From assembly GCA_012518325.1 (NCBI GenBank), contig JAAYSR010000078.1:1-7687 (forward strand): 7,687 bases of DNA, in the 5' to 3' direction. Position numbers and translations under genes: made by a program. Below the pieces are notes generated by a model. It made no database searches. It saw nothing but the letters and a program-made list of their open reading frames with translations, and had not been told where the DNA came from. Source of the stretch: Bacillota bacterium (GTDB lineage Bacteria; Bacillota; Limnochordia; Darwinibacteriales; Darwinibacteriaceae). How positions within the stretch are numbered: the stretch's first letter is position 1; each line of letters opens with the position of its first letter. This document shows, piece by piece, positions 1-6,297 of the stretch.

Positions 1-188
1 GTGAGCTCTTCCTTAAAGCGGTGGAGGCCGAAGCCGTGGTGGATGCACTGCTGCAGAATTCCGCCCAGTTCAGTATTGCGCTCAATGATTAAAACTCTCT
101 CGGCCCCTTCTGCCTGGGCGGCCAAGGCCGCTGCCAGGCCCGCGGGACCTCCTCCGATTACGGCGACATCTACACTAATGTGTTTCAC
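1..188 (-). CDS. FAD/NAD(P)-dependent oxidoreductase, N-terminal fragment (second subunit of the glycerol-3-phosphate oxidation pair)
   Basis: Only the first 62 codons are inside the window; the rest lies beyond the left edge. The protein opens with a dinucleotide-binding Rossmann motif, GGGPAG at residues 12-17, followed by an acidic strand end (LIIER) about 20 residues later. Next comes the segment LGGILQQCIHHGFG, which is typical of class-II pyridine nucleotide-disulphide-type oxidoreductases. The start is a GTG that overlaps the TGA stop of the upstream gene (GTGA), with GGGGAGG about 11 bases ahead, so translation is probably coupled. In many Clostridia and in Thermotoga, a GlpA-like protein is followed by such an oxidoreductase and then by a small DUF1667 protein; a DUF1667 gene would be expected just off the left edge. 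By that analogy it passes electrons between the GlpA-like flavin and NAD(P) or another carrier. The domain call is firm; the physiological role is inferred from its neighbour. Confidence 0.82.
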   Translation of the reverse strand, partial: MKHISVDVAVIGGGPAGLAAALAAQAEGAERVLIIERNTELGGILQQCIHHGFGLHRFKEEL

Positions 189-1669
189 GCCCCCTGCACC
201 TCCCCATGATAAAGCTCCTTGGCTTTGCTGATCACAACTTCGCTGCCCGGGCCCGCTTTCGTCACTTCTGTTACAGGAATGCCCAGTTCACGGCTGATAA
301 TCTGGGCGATCAGGGGCTGGCAGAAGCCGCCCTGACAGCGCCCGGCGCCGGCCCTGGCCCTGAACTTGATTCCATCCAGGGTACGGGCTCCCCGGCGAAT
401 GGCATCTACAATCTCGCCTTCTGTGATGCTCTCGCAGCGGCAGATAATCCGGCCAAAACTGGGATCCTTTCTGATCAGTTCATCCTGTTCAGCCCGGGAC
501 AGGGTGCTGAAGCGCACTACACCCTCCCGCCTTGGCTGAAAGTCTTCTTTTGCTTCAAGCTCTAGGCCGGCCTCGGCCAGGAGCCTGGGCACATCCGCGG
601 CAATAGCCGGGGCGGCTGTGAGCCCAGGCGATTCGATGCCTGCCAGGTGCAAAAGCCCCGGTACATTCGGGGAGAGCTCCACGATAAAGTCTCCCCGGTC
701 GCTGGCGGCCCTCACCCCGGCAAACTGAGCAATAATCTTGCGGGGATCCAGGCTGGGGACCAGGCTCCTGGCACCTGCCAAAACCCGCTGAAAGCCGTCG
801 AGGCTTGTACCCAGATCCTCTTTGTCCTCTACATCATCGCCGGTGGGACCCATCATCAGGTTCCCTGCCGCAGTGGGAATCACCAAAATTCCCTTGCTCA
901 CTTGGCCCGGCACCGGAAAAATTGTGGATTTGACCAGGTCTTTCACGGACAGATCGAAAATGTATTCCTCGCCCTTGCGGGGGCGGATGCTGAAGTAATC
1001 GTCGCCGAACATGCGGGCCAGATCGTCGCTGAAGAGACCTGCGGCATTGACTATATAGTCCGCGGCAATAATCTCTTCACCGGTTTCCAGGTACTTCTTC
1101 CCGCTGTCCCTATCGTACCAGGCGTTTATTACCTCCGCATTCACCTTGTACCTGGCCCCGTTCTGCGCCGCGTTTTCCATCAGGGCAGCCGCGAGTTCAA
1201 AGGGCATCACTGCCCCCCCTTCCGGGGCATACAGACCTCCGGCGATTTCCGGGCTCAGGCTGGGCTCCTGCCTGAGGAGCTCTTCCCTGCTTAAAAGCTT
1301 AACATTGACGCCACGCCTTTTCCCCCGTTCATAGTACTGCCTGACTGTTTCCATCTCCTCCGGGGTACGGCCAACCATCAAAATCCCGTTTTGCACAAAA
1401 CAGACGTTCAGCTCTTCGCAGAGCTTGGGGTACATCTGGTTGCCGGGGAAACAGTATTTGGCCTTAAGGGTGCCTTCTTCCTCGTGGAAGCCGCCGTGAA
1501 CAATTCCGCTGTTGGCCTTGGTGGTGCCCCAGCCCACCTCAGGCTCCTTTTCCAACAGCAGCACATCCAGCTTGTAGCGGCTGAGTTCCCGGGCGGCGGC
1601 GGTGCCGATAATGCCGCCGCCTACGATCACGACCTGTGCCGAACTCACTTTCTTCTCTGTTCCATCCAT
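185..1669 (-). CDS. glpA: Glycerol-3-phosphate dehydrogenase-type FAD oxidoreductase with C-terminal BFD-like [2Fe-2S] domain
   Basis: This 494-residue protein probably oxidises sn-glycerol 3-phosphate to dihydroxyacetone phosphate in the cytoplasm. Residues 12-42 form the FAD Rossmann unit (GGGIIG at 17-22, LLLEKE at 37-42). A DAO-type fold follows, with an ANSGIVHGG segment at 52-60, VNAAG at 207-211 and a C-terminal FAD contact around HLAGIESPGLTAAPA (341-355). Residues about 405-460 are a BFD-like ferredoxin domain with cysteines 410, 412, 445 and 450 (C-x-C-x32-C-x4-C), the usual [2Fe-2S] ligands. There is no membrane segment, unlike the aerobic GlpD route that reduces quinone, so electrons probably go to the oxidoreductase encoded next. 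The ATG start is supported by AAGGAGG seven bases upstream. The gene is first in its transcript, behind an attenuator-like leader. Related DAO-BFD proteins can act on 2-hydroxyglutarate or be unassigned, so substrate specificity is less certain than the fold. Confidence 0.82.
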   Translation of the reverse strand: MDGTEKKVSSAQVVIVGGGIIGTAAARELSRYKLDVLLLEKEPEVGWGTTKANSGIVHGGFHEEEGTLKAKYCFPGNQMYPKLCEELNVCFVQNGILMVGRTPEEMETVRQYYERGKRRGVNVKLLSREELLRQEPSLSPEIAGGLYAPEGGAVMPFELAAALMENAAQNGARYKVNAEVINAWYDRDSGKKYLETGEEIIAADYIVNAAGLFSDDLARMFGDDYFSIRPRKGEEYIFDLSVKDLVKSTIFPVPGQVSKGILVIPTAAGNLMMGPTGDDVEDKEDLGTSLDGFQRVLAGARSLVPSLDPRKIIAQFAGVRAASDRGDFIVELSPNVPGLLHLAGIESPGLTAAPAIAADVPRLLAEAGLELEAKEDFQPRREGVVRFSTLSRAEQDELIRKDPSFGRIICRCESITEGEIVDAIRRGARTLDGIKFRARAGAGRCQGGFCQPLIAQIISRELGIPVTEVTKAGPGSEVVISKAKELYHGEVQGA

Positions 1670-1697
1670 AGCCGAGCCTCCTTAAAAACAAGCAAGC

Positions 1698-1748
1698 AAA
1701 AAAGTCCGCCGGGAGGGTACCACGAAGATACCCCGCACGGTCGGACTT
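1698..1748 (-). terminator. Intrinsic terminator in the leader of the glpA-like gene (probable attenuator)
   Basis: Read on the minus strand, AAGTCCG (1748-1742) pairs with CGGACTT (1708-1702). Between the arms an inner hairpin forms from GGGTATC (1733-1727) and GGTACCC (1721-1715), with loop TTCGT. The outer arm runs directly into six T residues (1703-1698). A stem followed by a U-run about 30 bases before the ATG of the glpA-like gene, and downstream of a strong promoter, is the layout of a transcription attenuator rather than of an operon end. A second role in ending read-through from dppF is possible. Confidence 0.75.
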
Positions 1749-1764
1749 CTCATTTCTAATGTCC
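1743..1764 (-). promoter_or_regulatory. Candidate antiterminator hairpin competing with the leader terminator
   Basis: On the minus strand, GGACATT (1764-1758) can pair with AAGTCC (1748-1743): six base pairs with one bulged A and a nine-base loop. The AAGTCC arm is the same segment that forms the 5' arm of the terminator, so the two folds exclude each other. In Bacillus subtilis the glpD leader terminator is overridden by the RNA-binding protein GlpP when glycerol 3-phosphate is present. A comparable switch is inferred here from the layout and the downstream gene. No GlpP gene is visible in the window, and no ligand can be read from the sequence. Confidence 0.5.
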
Positions 1765-1802
1765 TATCGGGATTAAATCATCCAGTATTTGCTTCTATGC
1801 TA

Positions 1803-1831
1803 ATTTTAGCACAACCCCACAGCCATTGCAA
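1803..1831 (-). promoter_or_regulatory. Sigma-A type promoter for the glpA-like operon
   Basis: The -35 box is TTGCAA (1831-1826) and the -10 box is TAAAAT (1808-1803), with a spacer of exactly 17 bases. TGC directly before the -10 box gives an extended -10 (TG at the expected place). Transcription would start near 1796, giving a leader of about 127 nt before the ATG at 1669. The promoter begins only ten bases beyond the dppF stop codon, and no terminator separates dppF from it, so some read-through from the ABC genes is likely. Confidence 0.8.
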
Positions 1832-1840
1832 CCGGATGCC

Positions 1841-2851
1841 CTAATTTTTGCCTGCACCCTCGGCAGCAGGCACAAGGTGGCAGGCCACATAGTGACCGTC
1901 GCCTGAATCAACAAACTCAGGCTCCTGCACCCGGCAAATGTCCATCACCTTCGGGCATCTGGTGTGGAAGCGGCAGCCGCTGGGCGGGTTGATCGGACTG
2001 GGCACATCGCCCCGCAGAATGATGCGTTCCTTTTTGATTGTGGGATCTGCCTCGGGAATAGCCGAAAGCAGCGCCTGGGTATAAGGATGCTTCGGATTGC
2101 GGTAGAGCTCTTCCTTGCCGGTGAGCTCCACAATCTTGCCGAGATACATAACCGCCACCCGATCCGAAATGTGCTTCACAACACTTAAGTCGTGGGCGAT
2201 GAAGAGATAGGTCAGCCCGAACTCTTCCTGCAGATCCTGGAGCAAGTTGATAACCTGGGCCTGAATGGATACGTCCAGGGCGGAAACAGGCTCATCACAG
2301 ATAATCAGACGGGGGTTCACCGCCAACGCCCTGGCAATCCCGATCCTCTGCCTTTGTCCTCCCGAGAACTCATGGGGGAAGCGTCTGGCGTGGAACGCGC
2401 TGAGCCCTACAGTTTCCAGAATCTCACGGACCCGTTTTTCCCGCTCTGCGCCCTTGGCAATTTTGTGGATGTGCAAAGGCTCGCCGATGATGTCACCCAC
2501 AGTCATGCGGGGGTTGAGGGAGCCGTAGGGGTCCTGGAAAATAATCTGCATCTCTTTTCTCAGATCACGCAGCTCATCCTTGGCAAGTTGAGGCACATTC
2601 CTGCCGTCGAAAATGACGTCGCCGGATGTGGGCTCAATCAGGCGCAGAATACATCTGCCTGCAGTTGTCTTGCCGCAGCCGCTCTCTCCCACCAGCCCCA
2701 GGGTTTCGCCTTTGTGAACGTTAAAGGTTATATTGTCCACTGCCTGCACCGCCCCAATCTGCCTGGAGAAAATGATTCCCTGGCGAATGGGAAAGTGCTT
2801 GACCAAGTTCCTTACTTCCAGCAGCACTTCAGCGTTTGCAGCTCTGGCCAT
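1841..2851 (-). CDS. dppF: Peptide/nickel-type ABC importer ATP-binding subunit, DppF/OppF family
   Basis: This 336-residue ATPase would power an oligopeptide, dipeptide or nickel importer from the cytoplasmic side, as the partner of the ATPase encoded just upstream. Visible nucleotide-binding elements are Walker A GESGCGKT (55-62), Q-loop Gln106 in IIFQDP, signature SGGQRQR (163-169), Walker B LIICDEP (182-188) and H-loop His220. A C-terminal oligopeptide-transporter extension follows (HPYTQALLSAIP around 255-266), with cysteines 293, 299, 306 and 324 in the pattern of the family's C-terminal cysteine motif. Length matches the family. The ATG start at 2851 has GGAGGAGGG seven bases upstream, lying in the last codons of dppD; the two genes are three bases apart, so they are surely co-transcribed. 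The family and the F-type assignment are clear, but the transported substrate cannot be read from an ATPase alone. Confidence 0.93.
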   Translation of the reverse strand: MARAANAEVLLEVRNLVKHFPIRQGIIFSRQIGAVQAVDNITFNVHKGETLGLVGESGCGKTTAGRCILRLIEPTSGDVIFDGRNVPQLAKDELRDLRKEMQIIFQDPYGSLNPRMTVGDIIGEPLHIHKIAKGAEREKRVREILETVGLSAFHARRFPHEFSGGQRQRIGIARALAVNPRLIICDEPVSALDVSIQAQVINLLQDLQEEFGLTYLFIAHDLSVVKHISDRVAVMYLGKIVELTGKEELYRNPKHPYTQALLSAIPEADPTIKKERIILRGDVPSPINPPSGCRFHTRCPKVMDICRVQEPEFVDSGDGHYVACHLVPAAEGAGKN

Positions 2852-2854
2852 GGT

Positions 2855-3865
2855 CTAACCCTCCTCCTTCTGGTTAACATCTGCTGTCTCGTCGTAGTCC
2901 ACGACCTTCCAGCATGCTACACTGTGGTTATCTGCCACTTCAAAGGCTGGAGGCTGTTTCTTTACACAGAGGTCTTTAGCAAAGGCGCAGCGGGGGTGGA
3001 AGCCGCAGCCTTCGGGGAATGTGCCGGGAATGGGCACAGAACCGGGAATGGCCTGCAGCCTGGAACCGTCGCTGTCCAGACGCGGAATCGATGCTAAAAG
3101 GCCGATTGTGTATGGATGCAAGGGTTCCTTAAAAATGGTGTAGGTATCCGCTGCCTCCACAATTTTTCCTGTATACATCACGACCACTTTTTCCACTACT
3201 TCAGCAATAACGCCGAGGTCGTGGGTGATCATCATAATTGCTGTGCCGAGCTCTTCCCGCAGCTGGGCCATTAGGTCCAGAATCTGGGCCTGAATGGTTA
3301 CGTCCAGGGCGGTTGTGGGTTCGTCTGCAATCAAAAGCTTGGGATTGCAGGATAAAGCCATGGCAATCATCACGCGTTGGCGCATGCCGCCGCTCATCTG
3401 GTGAGGATAGTCGTCGACGCGCTGTTCAGGCGAGGGAATGCCCACCAGCCGCAGCATCTCGATTGATTTCTCCCGGGCCGCTGCCTTGTCCAGACCCTGG
3501 TGCAGCATAATAGCCTCGGATATCTGATTCCCAACCGTAAAGACGGGATTTAGCGATGTCATGGGCTCCTGGAAGATCATAGAGATCTCATTGCCGCGCA
3601 CATGGCGCATCTCTTCCTCGGAGAGTTTCAAAAGGTCCTGGCCCTCGAAAATAATCTCGCCGTCCATAATCTTGCCCGGCGGCTGGGGAATAAGTCCCAT
3701 AATCGACAGGGAGGTTACGCTTTTGCCGCAGCCGGACTCACCGACTATGCCGATAGTACCTCCCCTGTCCAGATCAAAGCTGATACCGTCCACAGCCGGT
3801 ATCACGCCGTCATCTGTAAAGAAATGCGTTTTGAGGTTTCTAACTGACAACAGTTTCTGTGTCAT
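2855..3865 (-). CDS. dppD: Peptide/nickel-type ABC importer ATP-binding subunit, DppD/OppD family
   Basis: This ATPase pairs with the DppF-type subunit encoded three bases downstream. It shows Walker A GESGCGKS (42-49), Q-loop Gln99 in MIFQEP, signature SGGMRQR (158-164), Walker B LLIADEP (177-183) and H-loop His215. The C-terminal extension has HPYTIGLLASIPRLD (250-264) and cysteines 287, 293, 300 and 318; in solved DppD structures the equivalent cysteines hold a [4Fe-4S] cluster, so one is likely here. The reading frame stays open upstream to a GTG at 3892, but I prefer the ATG at 3865. It has GGGAGGG four bases ahead, and its product begins MTQKLLSVRNL, as family members do. With that start the protein is 336 residues. 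No permease (DppB/DppC) or binding protein (DppA) is encoded on either side, so the pair must work with membrane components encoded elsewhere. Confidence 0.92.
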   Translation of the reverse strand: MTQKLLSVRNLKTHFFTDDGVIPAVDGISFDLDRGGTIGIVGESGCGKSVTSLSIMGLIPQPPGKIMDGEIIFEGQDLLKLSEEEMRHVRGNEISMIFQEPMTSLNPVFTVGNQISEAIMLHQGLDKAAAREKSIEMLRLVGIPSPEQRVDDYPHQMSGGMRQRVMIAMALSCNPKLLIADEPTTALDVTIQAQILDLMAQLREELGTAIMMITHDLGVIAEVVEKVVVMYTGKIVEAADTYTIFKEPLHPYTIGLLASIPRLDSDGSRLQAIPGSVPIPGTFPEGCGFHPRCAFAKDLCVKKQPPAFEVADNHSVACWKVVDYDETADVNQKEEG

Positions 3866-3869
3866 AACA

Positions 3870-3876
3870 CCCTCCC
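3870..3876 (-). promoter_or_regulatory. Ribosome binding site deciding the dppD start
   Basis: GGGAGGG lies four bases before the ATG at 3865 on the minus strand. The alternative upstream GTG at 3892 has no purine-rich site ahead of it, so this site favours the shorter protein. Confidence 0.7.
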
Positions 3877-3945
3877 TCTCTTCTTCCTGCACACCGCAGA
3901 AACAGGCGGCGCAGCCGACACAAAGGCCGGATTCAGGAATAAGGC

Positions 3946-3957
3946 AATGATATCATT
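3946..3957. promoter_or_regulatory. 12-bp perfect palindrome, possible operator upstream of dppD
   Basis: AATGATATCATT is its own reverse complement. On the minus strand a second GAATGAT copy precedes it directly (GAATGAT-TGAATGAT), making a short tandem repeat at 3952-3967. It lies about 80 bases before the dppD start in the 157-base gap after the regulator gene. A position between a regulator and a transporter operon suits an operator, but no well-formed -35/-10 pair could be placed with confidence nearby. Confidence 0.35.
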
Positions 3958-3972
3958 CAATCATTCGCCGAA

Positions 3973-3982
3973 ACCGTACGGT
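3973..3982. promoter_or_regulatory. 10-bp perfect palindrome in the dppD upstream gap
   Basis: ACCGTACGGT is a perfect inverted repeat 15 bases from the AATGATATCATT palindrome. It has no T-run on either side, so it is not an intrinsic terminator. It could be a second operator half-region or chance; ten-base palindromes are not rare. Confidence 0.25.
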
Positions 3983-4022
3983 ATCCTGCAAAGAAATGTT
4001 GGAATTCTCAGCGAAATTTACC

Positions 4023-4673
4023 TCAGCTGCCTACTCTTACCTCCAGTTCCGGACTGCGCTTCGACCACTCCAACACCAGGCCTTCCAGGCTGAGCCAGAT
4101 GATCTCCAGAGCCAGGGGTCCGGTGCCGTCAGTGAGGAAGCTCGTCAGCTTCGCAGCCTGCGCGCCCTGCGGCAAATTCAGAAGTTCACAAAGCTGCGCC
4201 GGAGCCGCCACAACCTCCGCCCTCTGCCCTGAGACTTCAATCCGGTCTGGATCAGCTGCCGGAATCAGCTCCCGCAAAGACAGGCGGTCAAAATCAGCAG
4301 GGAGCTGCAGCTCCCTGGGGGTAATCAGCTGCATATAGCAGGGCACAGGACCCAGCCTGCCCAGGCATCCGGCCTGGAACAGCTCAAGCTCGGCCCACTC
4401 CTTCACCGCAGGGGCCAGGCGGGCTCCTGCAACTTTCGTTACCGTCAGTTCGGCCTGAACCGGAATGTCCTCCACAGCGCTCCCTGCTCCGGAAGTCCGT
4501 TCCAGCCTCCTGGCGTAGCTGCGGCGCATTTCGTTGAGGGAGAGTCCGGCTTCAGAGAGGATGGTACGCACATAGGGGACGCTTGTCCCAGCCTCCCGGG
4601 CCAGTTCCTTCACTGTCAGGAAGGGATCTGTCTTGGCCAGTGCGATCACCCGGTCCTTGATGGACTTTTCCAC
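4023..4673 (-). CDS. Transcriptional regulator with N-terminal HTH and UTRA-like C-terminal domain
   Basis: I do not recognise a named gene. The 216-residue product starts with a helix-turn-helix at about 19-41 (LTVKELAREAGTSVPYVRTI), followed by a basic linker (MRRSYARRLER, 49-59) and a segment rich in Ser, Gly and Ala. Residues about 75-205 resemble the ligand-binding UTRA domain of GntR/HutC-type regulators. The last third has the typical order of an LCELLNLPQG segment (161-170), a strand, a DGTGPLALE turn (182-190) and a hydrophobic strand. The DNA-binding part is short and lacks the winged-helix signature of true GntR proteins, which is unusual. Start is GTG at 4673 with AAGGAG nine bases ahead; TTG/ATG alternatives are not needed. 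It follows the nicotinate phosphoribosyltransferase gene after 19 bases, so it belongs to the right-hand operon, and it directly precedes the dppDF gap with its palindromes. Target and effector are unknown. Confidence 0.68.
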   Translation of the reverse strand: MEKSIKDRVIALAKTDPFLTVKELAREAGTSVPYVRTILSEAGLSLNEMRRSYARRLERTSGAGSAVEDIPVQAELTVTKVAGARLAPAVKEWAELELFQAGCLGRLGPVPCYMQLITPRELQLPADFDRLSLRELIPAADPDRIEVSGQRAEVVAAPAQLCELLNLPQGAQAAKLTSFLTDGTGPLALEIIWLSLEGLVLEWSKRSPELEVRVGS

Positions 4674-4692
4674 AGCCGCTCACTCCTTCCAG

Positions 4693-5727
4693 CTACAGCA
4701 GGCGCTCGAGCCTCGGGGTCTCGGTGAGCCCGGGAATGCGCCCGCGCTTGGCAACTGCTTGTCCATTCACTGCCTTGATGTCCATGGTCATATCAATAGC
4801 GGAAGCGCTGGAGATATAGCTGCCTACGCCAAAGGCATCGGCGCCGGCCTCGGCCAGGATTTTGATCCGTTCGGGATCCAGGCCGCCGGAGACAAAGATC
4901 TTAATGTGCCGGAAACCGGCTAGATCCAGCTTCGCCCGCAGCTCCTGAATCAGGCCGGGGGTAACCCCTCCCCGCTCGCTGGGGGTATCCAAACGCACCG
5001 ACTCCAGGCCGGTTTCAGAGGAGGCAGCCAGCCTCAGGCTCTCTTCCACCTCATCTTTAAAGGTGTCAACCAGCATAGAGCGTACCGATTCCGGAGGCAT
5101 AAATTTATGGTAGGCCTTGGCTGCCTCCAGGGTGTCGCCTACGATCAGAAACAGGGCGTGGGGGACTGTCCCTGAAGGTTCCAGCCCCGCGAGCTTGGCA
5201 CCTAAAATACAGGAGGAGCCGTCCACTCCCCCTACAATGGCTGCCCGTTCCATCACAGGCGCGACTGCAGGATGGACATGCCTGGCCCCAAAGACCAAGA
5301 CCGGCCTTCCATCTGCGGCTTCCTTCGCCCTGCGGGCTGCGGTGGCCCAGCCGCTGGAGCTGGCCAGGATGCCTAAGATGGCGGTTTCGTAAATACCAAA
5401 GCTGGCATAAGTCCCGTGGATGCGCATCACCACTTCCTTAGCCTCAAAGGGCGCCCCCTCCGGCAGGCTCCAGACCTCCAGGCCAAGATTGTCCAGGAGC
5501 ACCTTGGCCTCTTCCGCTCCGGCAAAGATGCCCCCGCGCCTGGCAAAGATTTCTGCCGTTACGGCGGTGTCCTCTTTATGTAAACCTGCCAAAATCTCCT
5601 TGGTCTTGACGAAGTAGATGTCAGTTGTCAAACCTCGTCTGATTTCCTCATGGGTGGCAGAGAACAGCCGGGGAGTCTCCACCCCGAACTCCGCCACTTC
5701 CTTTACGGTTTCTATCTGTTTGACCAT
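4693..5727 (-). CDS. pncB: Nicotinate phosphoribosyltransferase, short clade
   Basis: The enzyme joins nicotinate to phosphoribosyl pyrophosphate to give nicotinate mononucleotide, the entry step of the Preiss-Handler NAD salvage route, usually with ATP hydrolysis. At 344 residues it belongs to the short clade also seen in Thermoplasma, well below the roughly 400-residue E. coli PncB. Recognisable parts are the N-terminal LTTDIYF (33-39) near the nicotinate site, FGARHVHP (146-153), GGVDGSSCILGAKLAG (166-181), the phosphate-binding FVSGGLD (279-285) and GADAFGVGSYI (295-305). The ATG at 5727 has AAGGAG nine bases ahead. It lies 30 bases after the transglycosylase gene and 19 before the regulator gene, so co-transcription is likely. 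A close relative with quinolinate specificity (NadC) shares the fold, but the C-terminal extension and the TDIYF motif favour NAPRTase. Confidence 0.88.
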   Translation of the reverse strand: MVKQIETVKEVAEFGVETPRLFSATHEEIRRGLTTDIYFVKTKEILAGLHKEDTAVTAEIFARRGGIFAGAEEAKVLLDNLGLEVWSLPEGAPFEAKEVVMRIHGTYASFGIYETAILGILASSSGWATAARRAKEAADGRPVLVFGARHVHPAVAPVMERAAIVGGVDGSSCILGAKLAGLEPSGTVPHALFLIVGDTLEAAKAYHKFMPPESVRSMLVDTFKDEVEESLRLAASSETGLESVRLDTPSERGGVTPGLIQELRAKLDLAGFRHIKIFVSGGLDPERIKILAEAGADAFGVGSYISSASAIDMTMDIKAVNGQAVAKRGRIPGLTETPRLERLL

Positions 5728-5757
5728 GAATCTTAGCTCCTTCCTGCTCCAACTGCT

Positions 5758-6294
5758 TTACTGATACAAGAGCGAGTACAGGCTCCGCATCATAATTACT
5801 TTGCGGACATAGGACCTGGTTTCAGCATAGGGTATCTGCCCCGTCCGCTCATAGGTACCGTCCCACAGTCCCTCCTCCAGCCAGCGCCTGGCATTGGCGG
5901 GTCCGGCATTGTAGGCTGCGAGCGCGGCATATTCTGTGGGAAAGCGCTCACACAGGTATTTGAGATAATAGGCTCCCAGGACCACGTTCAGCCTGGGGTC
6001 AAAAAGATCCTCAGCGGAAATGCTTTCAGACCTTTGAGTGCCGAGCCAGGCGGCTGTTTCCGGCATAATCTGCATCAGCCCGATGGCGCCTTTCCTGCTG
6101 ACTACATCTGGGCGGTAGCCGCTTTCCACCTGGATGACCGCGGCAATCAGCATAGGATCCAGATCATGGCTTTCTGCCGCGCCTGCAATCAGATCCTCAT
6201 AATGCAGGGGAAAGGCCTCCTTCAGGATAAACGGGGCGCTGACGACAATTAGCGCCGCAACTGCCAAGACCAAAAGGGAAGTTACGCGTCCCAA
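5758..6294 (-). CDS. Membrane-anchored lytic transglycosylase (SLT / GH23 family)
   Basis: This 178-residue enzyme cleaves the MurNAc-GlcNAc bond of peptidoglycan, forming 1,6-anhydro-MurNAc ends. Residues 5-24 form a single hydrophobic segment without a clear signal-peptidase site, so it is probably held at the outer face of the membrane as an N-terminal anchor. The catalytic domain shows VIQVESGY with catalytic Glu57, GAIGLMQIMP (69-78), LAAYNAGP (125-132) and IPYAETRSYV (154-163), all standard family motifs in the right order. The start is TTG at 6294, supported by AGGAGG eight bases upstream, and four bases separate it from the mgsA stop region. A small SLT protein next to coaE and mutM is a common arrangement in Clostridia. 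Nothing else is fused to it (no LysM or SH3), so it may serve general wall turnover or help assemble a wall-spanning structure; which one cannot be told here. Confidence 0.93.
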   Translation of the reverse strand: MGRVTSLLVLAVAALIVVSAPFILKEAFPLHYEDLIAGAAESHDLDPMLIAAVIQVESGYRPDVVSRKGAIGLMQIMPETAAWLGTQRSESISAEDLFDPRLNVVLGAYYLKYLCERFPTEYAALAAYNAGPANARRWLEEGLWDGTYERTGQIPYAETRSYVRKVIMMRSLYSLLYQ

Positions 6295-6297
6295 AAC

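Noticed and set aside
1..231. Plus-strand open frame at the left edge
   Set aside because: It is antisense to the conserved Rossmann start of the second oxidoreductase and has no recognisable features.
647..1294. Plus-strand open frame of 215 codons opposite the glpA-like gene
   Set aside because: Fully antisense to an intact conserved flavoprotein, with no family motif and no good ribosome site; a shadow frame.
1698..1764. T-box riboswitch in the glpA-like leader, because TGGTACC resembles the T-box core
   Set aside because: The leader is too short for a stem I with specifier loop, the bases around TGGTACC do not match the conserved T-box sequence, and the downstream genes are not amino acid or tRNA-charging genes.
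2192..3097. Plus-strand open frame of 301 codons opposite dppF and dppD
   Set aside because: It lies antisense to two well-conserved ATPases across their junction, has no recognisable domain, and is explained by codon bias of GC-rich genes on the other strand.
3866..3953. Open in-frame extension upstream of dppD encoding a cysteine-rich stretch (LCVGCAACFCG)
   Set aside because: The frame is open and five cysteines look ferredoxin-like, but the only usable start in it is the GTG at 3892, which lies after the cysteines and has no ribosome site. The ATG at 3865 with GGGAGGG fits the family N-terminus. The cysteines are most likely chance reading of intergenic DNA.
3973..3982. ACCGTACGGT as a terminator for the right-hand operon
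   Set aside because: The hairpin would be short with almost no loop, and there is no T-run on the minus strand after it.
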